Of a DNA stretch of 10,853 nt, positions 6,989 through 10,853 are shown in pieces. The notes below the pieces were generated by a model. That model did not search any database and was not told the DNA's origin. It was given only the letters and a program-made list of their open reading frames with translations. Within the stretch, counting starts at the first letter, position 1. The number at the start of each line of letters is the position of its first letter. A program made the position numbers and the translations under genes. The DNA is from CAYUNT01 sp964446285 (GTDB lineage: Bacteria; Sumerlaeota; Sumerlaeia; SLMS01; CAYUNT01). The stretch covers positions 1 through 10,853 of the forward strand of contig CAYUNT010000159.1 of assembly GCA_964446285.1 (NCBI GenBank), given 5' to 3'.

Positions 6989-7765
6989 ATGGCTTTCGCA
7001 TTCTACAAATCGGGCGGACACCCAATCCGGCGGGGTTTCTCGATTATCGAGTTGCTCATCGCCATCATTATCATCGGCGTCCTCGTCACCGTCCTGATCC
7101 CCGTGATCGCCAACCGCTCCGAGGATGCACGCAAGGCGCGCGCCGGACAGGACATTGAAAGCCTCTGCGACGCCGAGGAACGCCTGTCTGTGGACATCAA
7201 CTATTACTCCCGCCTTTTCTTCCTCAACGATGTGGTGGGCGGCGACGGCGTTACTTTTGATCCGAACAATCCCACCCTCGACATCGTGGACGGCGTTCGC
7301 GATTATCCAGTCGCCACGCGGTTGTTCCTTGATCCCACAACGCAGGTTTATGTCCCGCTTCTTGTCGGGCAAAACCTGTTGATCGACCTTCAGACCAACG
7401 AAACCACCTTCGGGTGGCACGGCCCCTATATCAACTGGCACCGCGATACCAATTATGTTCGCACCGGCGGGGCGAAAGGCCCGGACGGAATTCCGGACGA
7501 TCCGTGGGGCAACAATTATCTGTTGTTCACGCGCGCCGGGCTGGTTGTTGAAACCGGTGACATCACCGCGGCGGAAATTCGCGAAACATCGGCTTTCCCG
7601 TTCGCATCGCCCGACGGCTCGGGCGAATACGACTGCAAGCGTTTTGACCGGCCCGCTATCCTGAGCCTTGGCCCCAATGGATTGCCCGGCGACGGCAGCG
7701 GCGCAGGCAGCTCCACAGGCCAGTTTGGCATGGCCGACGATATCGTGCGCAAATTCGGGCAGTAG
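6989..7765 (+). CDS. Large GspG-like pseudopilin 3 (T2SSG family)
   Basis: A 258-residue prepilin with a 16-residue leader ending IRRG. The mature start is FSIIE (+5 Glu at residue 21), with an Ile-rich helix and Pro at +22. GspG features are WHGPY (143-147), DDPWGNNY (170-177), LSLGPNGLPGDGSG (225-238) and MADDIVRKFG at the C-terminus, which is the closest in this window to the canonical Ca-binding tail pattern. A long insert (about residues 75-140) separates the helical part from WHGPY. GAGG at 6978-6981 lies seven bases before the ATG. The 38-base gap from the preceding gene has no terminator, consistent with one operon. Confidence 0.8.
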   Translation: MAFAFYKSGGHPIRRGFSIIELLIAIIIIGVLVTVLIPVIANRSEDARKARAGQDIESLCDAEERLSVDINYYSRLFFLNDVVGGDGVTFDPNNPTLDIVDGVRDYPVATRLFLDPTTQVYVPLLVGQNLLIDLQTNETTFGWHGPYINWHRDTNYVRTGGAKGPDGIPDDPWGNNYLLFTRAGLVVETGDITAAEIRETSAFPFASPDGSGEYDCKRFDRPAILSLGPNGLPGDGSGAGSSTGQFGMADDIVRKFGQ

Positions 7766-7866
7766 CCCGCGCGCCGATCAGTTCCCCCCCGCAAGGACCC
7801 GCGAAAGTTCCATTGACTGGAGTGAAGCCCATGAACGGCACCAAGACCCTTCGAGGAGTTTATCCC

Positions 7867-8706
7867 ATGTCTTCCCGATTTGGCCGCGCACGCCGCGCTG
7901 TTACGCTTACTGAGCTGCTTGTGGTTCTGGCGATCATTTCTCTGCTCGCCACCATTGCCGTTCCTGTATATGTCCAGAAAATGGAGCAGGCGCGCATGGC
8001 TGTGGCCCGCCAGGAGGTCCGCGCCATTTCCGAGGCGGAAGACCAGGTCTTTGCCATCTACGGCTACTATGTCCCCATTCACATGCTGGACATGCTTGCG
8101 AACCTTCGTTCGGGCGAGCCGGGATATGGACAGCCGCGCGATGACTTCGACAACTATTTTTCCGTCTTCTCCAATACGCGCATCATGGATCCGCTCGCCA
8201 ATCCTTCCGTAACAGATGACGCGAATCCGACGATCAATAGCACGGCAGTGACGAACAACAACCGTATCGCCAAACTGGTGCGCGACTGGACGGGACCCTT
8301 CCTTCAGGCGCAGCGTCTGGACTATGGTTCGAAGACGGGCGACCGCTTCAACAATCAGACAGGCGGCCTTACCAACACGGAAATTGCCCGCGCCCTCGTC
8401 CTTGATCCTTGGGGGCGCCCCTACCGCTTGTATTCGCCGCTGGGCATCGTCGGAAGCGCGGACGAACCCACAGACACCAATCCTTTCCAGCGGACCAGCG
8501 GGCAGTATCTGAGCACGTATGACGACGGCGTTCTTCGCACAACCGCCGACACATCGCGGCGTTTTGACCGTTGGGCGGTTGTTTCTTTCGGTCGTGATGG
8601 CTATACGGATCGCACGAAATCCGGCGCCGGTGACGAAAGTGTCCGAGACGACATCTTCTCGACTTTCGGAATCGTTCCGGGCGAATCATTCTACAGGGCC
8701 TTCTGA
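7867..8706 (+). CDS. Large GspG-like pseudopilin 4 (T2SSG family)
   Basis: A 279-residue prepilin. The leader MSSRFGRARRA ends in Ala and the mature protein begins VTLTE, so both -1 and +1 differ from the usual G|F; Glu +5 and Pro +22 are kept. GspG landmarks are WTGPF (141-145), LDPWGRPY (179-186), VSFGRDG (239-245) and RDDIFSTFG (260-268). A GAGGAG site at 7853-7858 lies eight bases before ATG 7867, the best Shine-Dalgarno in this stretch. An in-frame ATG at 7831 also has a GGAG eight bases before it and would add 12 residues to the leader. The 101 bases before the gene show no promoter I trust. Confidence 0.78.
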   Translation: MSSRFGRARRAVTLTELLVVLAIISLLATIAVPVYVQKMEQARMAVARQEVRAISEAEDQVFAIYGYYVPIHMLDMLANLRSGEPGYGQPRDDFDNYFSVFSNTRIMDPLANPSVTDDANPTINSTAVTNNNRIAKLVRDWTGPFLQAQRLDYGSKTGDRFNNQTGGLTNTEIARALVLDPWGRPYRLYSPLGIVGSADEPTDTNPFQRTSGQYLSTYDDGVLRTTADTSRRFDRWAVVSFGRDGYTDRTKSGAGDESVRDDIFSTFGIVPGESFYRAF

Positions 8707-8707
8707 G

Positions 8708-9367
8708 ATGCGAAGATTTCTCAAATCGGGCGTAACTCTCCTCGAGCTGCTGGTGGCGTTGCTTATCATCGCCATCCTCTCGACCATCGCCGTGTCGGTC
8801 TATACGGGACAGGTGGAACGGGCGCGCTATGCCCGCGCACGCTCTGAAATCCGCGAGATAGAACTCGCCTGCCACCGATATGAGATCGATCTCGGCCAGT
8901 TTCCGCCTTCCGGCTCTTTCAACGTCGCTGCCACAACCACCAATGTCGGAAGTGGGTTTCTTCAACTCGCCTTGCTCCACAGCATGAGCGCGAGCGCCTA
9001 TCAACCCGCCGACGTTCGCTGGCAAGGGCCTTATATGGAATTCGATGAAAGCCAGCTGGGCGCCATCACCGATTCCGGCGGAAATGCGGCGATTACATCG
9101 GCCACAGATCCGCGCCGCGTTGTATTCCTCGATCCGTGGGGAAATCCTTACATCTACATCAAATCCAGCAACTATGTCACCTACCAGGCCACGGAACTTC
9201 CTGTGGATTTGTATCCGATTTCCATTCGCGACTCGGAAACGTGGTATAACCCAACGACTTTCCAGATCATCTCGATGGGCCGCGATGGCCAGACGCTGGC
9301 GGCGCCCAACCGCGGATTGGATCCCGATTATACCGACGTTACCAATTTCATCGGCAAGACTCCCTGA
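8708..9367 (+). CDS. Large GspG-like pseudopilin 5 (T2SSG family)
   Basis: A 219-residue prepilin, the smallest of the five. The leader MRRFLKSG has only eight residues, as in classical pseudopilins. The mature start is VTLLE (+5 Glu at residue 13), with Val at +1 and Ser in place of Pro at +22. The EIDLGQFPP segment (59-67) corresponds to the conserved D-x-G-x-(Y/F)P after the GspG helix. WQGPY (105-109), FLDPWGNPYIY (140-150) and ISMGRDGQ (188-195) follow, but the C-terminal metal-site tail is degenerate (DYTDVTNF). The ATG starts one base after the previous stop (TGAGATG), with an AGGG at 8695-8698, indicating translational coupling. It ends the GspG-like operon. Confidence 0.8.
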   Translation: MRRFLKSGVTLLELLVALLIIAILSTIAVSVYTGQVERARYARARSEIREIELACHRYEIDLGQFPPSGSFNVAATTTNVGSGFLQLALLHSMSASAYQPADVRWQGPYMEFDESQLGAITDSGGNAAITSATDPRRVVFLDPWGNPYIYIKSSNYVTYQATELPVDLYPISIRDSETWYNPTTFQIISMGRDGQTLAAPNRGLDPDYTDVTNFIGKTP

Positions 9368-9386
9368 TCCTTCTTTCGTTCCTCTC

Positions 9387-9412
9387 GGCTGCGCATTTTC
9401 CTGCGCGCCTTT
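9387..9412 (+). terminator. possible weak terminator after the GspG-like operon
   Basis: GGC-T-GCGCA (9387-9395) can pair with TGCGCGCC (9402-9409) around a TTTTCC loop, with one bulged T, followed by only TTT. A longer T run occurs later (9425-9431). It starts 20 bases after the stop of the last GspG-like gene. The short T run makes this a weak call. Confidence 0.35.
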
Positions 9413-9451
9413 GGCATCGGCTTCTTTTTTTCCATCCTCATCATGATTCGC

Positions 9452-9495
9452 CGCCATCGCCCCCAGAGGGTCTTTCGCCCCTGGGGGCGATGGCG
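9452..9495. terminator. long perfect hairpin, probable transcription terminator
   Basis: A perfect 15-bp stem pairs CGCCATCGCCCCCAG (9452-9466) with CTGGGGGCGATGGCG (9481-9495). After a bulged A, GGG (9468-9470) and CCC (9478-9480) extend it, leaving a TCTTTCG loop. It is followed by TTGTGT rather than a clean T tract. The location between the GspG-like operon and the sigma54 pilin promoter fits transcriptional insulation, but it might instead stabilise an mRNA end or be a DNA-level structure. Confidence 0.5.
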
Positions 9496-9520
9496 TTGTG
9501 TAAGCAAGGTTACGTTGGGG

Positions 9521-9538
9521 TGGGAAGGCATCTTCCCA
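9521..9538. promoter_or_regulatory. 18-bp dyad, candidate enhancer (activator) binding site
   Basis: TGGGAAG (9521-9527) and CTTCCCA (9532-9538) are exact inverted repeats around GCAT. The centre lies about 160 bases upstream of the predicted sigma54 transcription start near 9689, a usual distance for binding of a NtrC-family activator dimer such as PilR. No activator gene is in the window, so assignment to a regulator is inference. Confidence 0.4.
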
Positions 9539-9616
9539 TTACACGCTTAACCAGCCTTTGCGGGCGAAGGGAGCAGAATGCGCCCGGGGATAGATGGCAC
9601 GTATATGACTGAAAAT

Positions 9617-9629
9617 AAAAGAGTTGATA
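9617..9629 (-). promoter_or_regulatory. IHF-like bending site
   Basis: Read on the - strand this is TATCAACTCTTTT, which fits the IHF consensus WATCAA-N4-TTR at all but the last base. It lies in an A-rich patch between the upstream dyad and the sigma54 promoter, where IHF commonly bends DNA. Short consensus matches are frequent in AT-rich DNA. Confidence 0.25.
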
Positions 9630-9662
9630 CAATAATCCTCAAAGAGGTTTTCCTGGCGAAAC

Positions 9663-9678
9663 TGGCACTTGGATTGCG
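9663..9678 (+). promoter_or_regulatory. sigma54 (RpoN) -24/-12 promoter of the pilin gene
   Basis: TGGCAC-TTGGA-TTGC matches the sigma54 consensus TGGCAC-N5-TTGC at every fixed position, with the invariant GG (9664-9665) and GC (9676-9677) ten bases apart. Transcription would start near 9689, about 37 bases before the pilin ATG at 9726. Several type IV major pilin genes, such as Pseudomonas pilA under PilS/PilR, are sigma54-dependent, which supports the reading. Confidence 0.75.
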
Positions 9679-9710
9679 AAAGTAATTGCCAGCGAGTGCT
9701 AGAATCCATT

Positions 9711-9717
9711 AAGGAGG
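9711..9717 (+). promoter_or_regulatory. full-length Shine-Dalgarno of the pilin gene
   Basis: AAGGAGG lies eight bases before the ATG at 9726. It is the strongest ribosome binding site in the window and fixes this start over the in-frame TTG at 9669, which would fall inside the sigma54 box. Confidence 0.8.
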
Positions 9718-9725
9718 ATTACACA

Positions 9726-10130
9726 ATGACATCTCGCCCGAAAGCCTTCACCCTTGTTGAAATCATGATCGTGGTTGCGATCATCGGAATCCTGATCGCC
9801 ATCGCGGTCCCGGGCTTTATTCGCGCCCGTGAAGTCAGCCGCCGCAACAGCTGCCAGGAGAACCTGGTAAAGATCGATGCGGCCAAGCAGCAGTGGGCAT
9901 TGGAAACCAACCAGCCCGGCACTGCCAACCCCACTTGGGACGACCTGCTCGGCTCCAGCCAGGAAACTGCGTATCTGCGCTTCATGCCGGTGTGCCCCCT
10001 CGATGCCACCCGCACTGGCGCCACCTACACGATCAACGCAGTCAACACCGTTCCCGCCTGTAACCAGGGCACTGGTGACTACGTGCACAGCTTCCCGCAG
10101 TCGGGTGGCTCCGGTGCGACCGGCTCCTGA
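9726..10130 (+). CDS. Small type IV major-pilin-like protein
   Basis: A 134-residue prepilin with a 7-residue leader, MTSRPKA. Cleavage after Ala gives a 127-residue protein starting FTLVE with Pro at +22, and the helix VEIMIVVAIIGILIAIAVPG is a textbook pilin helix. The body contains NSCQENLVKIDAAKQQWALE (41-60), TWDDL (70-74), FMPVCP (86-91), YTINAV and PACN (110-113), then a Gly/Ser-rich tail. The three cysteines (43, 90, 112) are shared with the next gene. This body type belongs to a small prepilin family I recall from Verrucomicrobia/Planctomycetes-like bacteria; this is memory, not a search. A sigma54 promoter, a perfect Shine-Dalgarno and a strong terminator frame the gene as a separate, probably highly expressed unit. 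A role as an abundant fibre subunit is inference. Confidence 0.85.
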   Translation: MTSRPKAFTLVEIMIVVAIIGILIAIAVPGFIRAREVSRRNSCQENLVKIDAAKQQWALETNQPGTANPTWDDLLGSSQETAYLRFMPVCPLDATRTGATYTINAVNTVPACNQGTGDYVHSFPQSGGSGATGS

Positions 10131-10165
10131 TTCACGCGGAACTGCTAGTTTCGGCCTGAGGAGAA

Positions 10166-10205
10166 ATGGGGCGATGAAGTCTTTCTTCACCGCCCCATCT
10201 TTTTT
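10166..10205 (+). terminator. intrinsic terminator after the major-pilin-like gene
   Basis: ATGGGGCG (10166-10173) pairs with CGCCCCAT (10191-10198). After one A/C mismatch, TGAAG (10175-10179) pairs with CTTCA (10185-10189) around a TCTTT loop. A run of six T (10200-10205) follows after one C. This is a classical strong Rho-independent terminator, 35 bases after the stop. Confidence 0.88.
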
Positions 10206-10233
10206 CCAGCCTCCGTTTTCCTGATCAAGATTT

Positions 10234-10240
10234 GAGGTGA
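10234..10240 (+). promoter_or_regulatory. Shine-Dalgarno that decides a GTG start
   Basis: GAGGTGA complements the 16S rRNA tail. It lies five bases before GTG 10246 (eight counting from GAGG), but 14 or more before ATG 10255. This favours the GTG start for the second pilin gene. Confidence 0.45.
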
Positions 10241-10245
10241 TTCAA

Positions 10246-10695
10246 GTGAAATGCATGGGTGCTCGATTGGATTTCCCTCCTAGTCGATCTTCCCGCCGGG
10301 CTTTCACTTTGATTGAAATCATGATCGTTGTCGGGATTATTGGAATCCTCCTGGCCATTGCCGTGCCTGGATGGGTTCGTGCCCGCACCTTATCCCAAGC
10401 CCGCGTATGCCAGCAAAATCTGAAGGCTCTGGATGAGGCAAAAGAGCTGATCACTCTGGAACAGCATCTCGAAGCGGGAACTATCGTTACGTGGGACGAC
10501 CTATACAGCGCCTCGGACCGGGAACGCCGCTACATTGACCGCATGCCGGTTTGCCCAACGGGCGGTTCGTATATTATCAATCCTATCAGCAGTTTTCCTG
10601 AATGCAGCTTGGGGTCCCAGGTGTTTCTAGACGGAAACCCCCTGGCGCAGCATCGTTTGCTCCGTGTGGCGCAATCTGGGGGTGGAGGGTCCTAA
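10246..10695 (+). CDS. Second small type IV pilin-like protein, diverged paralogue
   Basis: A 149-residue prepilin (146 if ATG 10255 is used). The leader ends SSRRA and the mature protein starts FTLIE, with Pro at +22. It matches the preceding pilin along its length: VCQQNLKALDEAKE (54-67) against SCQENLVKIDAAKQ, TWDDLYS (82-88), RMPVCP (99-104), SYIINPISSFPEC (108-120), and a Gly/Ser tail. The mature cysteines (55, 103, 120) align with those of its neighbour. It differs by a longer basic leader, a charged insert DRERRYID and an extra 20-residue C-terminal stretch. The strong terminator between the two genes implies low read-through or its own unseen promoter, so it may be a minor partner of the sigma54-driven pilin. 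Only 40 bases separate it from that terminator. Confidence 0.8.
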   Translation: MKCMGARLDFPPSRSSRRAFTLIEIMIVVGIIGILLAIAVPGWVRARTLSQARVCQQNLKALDEAKELITLEQHLEAGTIVTWDDLYSASDRERRYIDRMPVCPTGGSYIINPISSFPECSLGSQVFLDGNPLAQHRLLRVAQSGGGGS

Positions 10696-10771
10696 GGCTC
10701 CAACCTTATCGCCTGCGCCGTATTTCTTTTGCCATTGGCACCGGGATTCCTTGTTTCCCCGCTATTGAACC

Positions 10772-10796
10772 GCCCCTCCTTCGGAAGGGGCTTTTT
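10772..10796 (+). terminator. intrinsic terminator with UUCG tetraloop
   Basis: GCCCCT (10772-10777) pairs with AGGGGC (10786-10791). A C/A mismatch and a C-G pair close a TTCG loop (10780-10783), and five T follow (10792-10796). The UUCG loop and T run make a convincing Rho-independent terminator 76 bases after the second pilin gene. Confidence 0.85.
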
Positions 10797-10833
10797 CGTT
10801 TAATACCAATTTCCCGTAATTCTGTTCCCTGAA

Positions 10834-10852
10834 TTTGCTCTGAAGGAGCAAA
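10834..10852 (+). promoter_or_regulatory. probable ribosome binding site inside a small hairpin, next gene outside the window
   Basis: AAGGAG (10844-10848 with its flanking A) lies at the very end of the window, as expected just before a start codon beyond 10853. TTTGCTC (10834-10840) is the exact reverse complement of GAGCAAA (10846-10852), so the site could be folded into a 7-bp hairpin. Without the downstream bases this stays tentative. Confidence 0.3.
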
Positions 10853-10853
10853 A

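Noticed and set aside
8369..9457. 362-codon open frame on the - strand across the fourth and fifth GspG-like genes
   Set aside because: It overlaps two well-supported pseudopilins, has no family motif, and its start lies inside the intergenic hairpin.
9595..9609. TGGCACG half-site before the pilin gene
   Set aside because: Perfect -24 element, but ten bases on there is AC instead of GC. The full match at 9663 is better placed.
10736..10750. Second sigma54-like sequence TGGCAC-N5-TTCC
   Set aside because: The -24 half matches, but the nearly invariant GC of the -12 half is CC, and a terminator begins about 20 bases downstream.
1..10853. CRISPR array, tRNA/rRNA gene, insertion sequence or phage module
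   Set aside because: No regularly spaced direct repeats, no RNA gene signatures and no transposase or integrase motifs were seen on either strand.

Overview
The whole 10.85 kb window encodes type II secretion / type IV pilus filament subunits, all on the + strand. I count eleven genes. Ten encode proteins with a class III (prepilin peptidase) signal: a short basic leader, Gly or Ala at -1, a hydrophobic helix and Glu at +5. The eleventh is a large GspK-like protein with a hydrophobic N-terminal helix but no +5 Glu. I see no secretin, ATPase, platform protein, prepilin peptidase, RNA gene, mobile element or CRISPR array.

Layout. (1) Positions 1-344 hold a leader region with a good sigma70-type promoter (TTGACG-N17-TATACT, 146-174). 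(2) Positions 345-5138 hold a minor-pseudopilin operon in the classical H-I-J-K order: GspH/FimT-like, GspI/PilV-like, GspJ/PilW-like with an Asp-rich calcium-loop-like insert, and an 860-residue GspK-like protein with helix-hairpin-helix motifs and an inserted lamin-tail-like domain. (3) A second promoter with the same -35 sequence and spacer (5186-5214) precedes five tandem, strongly diverged GspG-like pseudopilins (5255-9367). Each is far larger than a normal GspG (219-305 residues versus about 140) but keeps the W-x-GPY, DPWG-x-PY and S-x-G-x-DG landmarks, with a DD element near the C-terminus. (4) A 358-base intergenic region carries two hairpins, an 18-bp dyad, an IHF-like site and a full-consensus sigma54 (-24/-12) promoter. 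It leads into a small pilin with a perfect ribosome binding site and a strong intrinsic terminator. (5) A diverged paralogue of that pilin follows, with its own UUCG-loop terminator. The window ends on what looks like the ribosome binding site of another gene.

Working model (inference). H-I-J-K would form the initiating tip of a pseudopilus or pilus. The five GspG-like proteins would be alternative or mixed shaft subunits. The sigma54-driven small pilin would be an abundant, environmentally regulated fibre subunit. The assembly machinery must lie elsewhere.

Organism. The window has GC-rich coding DNA, Shine-Dalgarno starts and many oversized T2SSG-family pseudopilins. The small pilins resemble a family (C-x2-NL-x2-(I/L)D-x-AK ... 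MPVCP ... INP/INA) that I associate with Verrucomicrobia/Lentisphaerae/Planctomycetes-type bacteria and candidate phyla such as Sumerlaeota, Hydrogenedentota or Omnitrophota. That points to an uncultured Gram-negative lineage of this kind. I cannot fix the phylum from the sequence alone.
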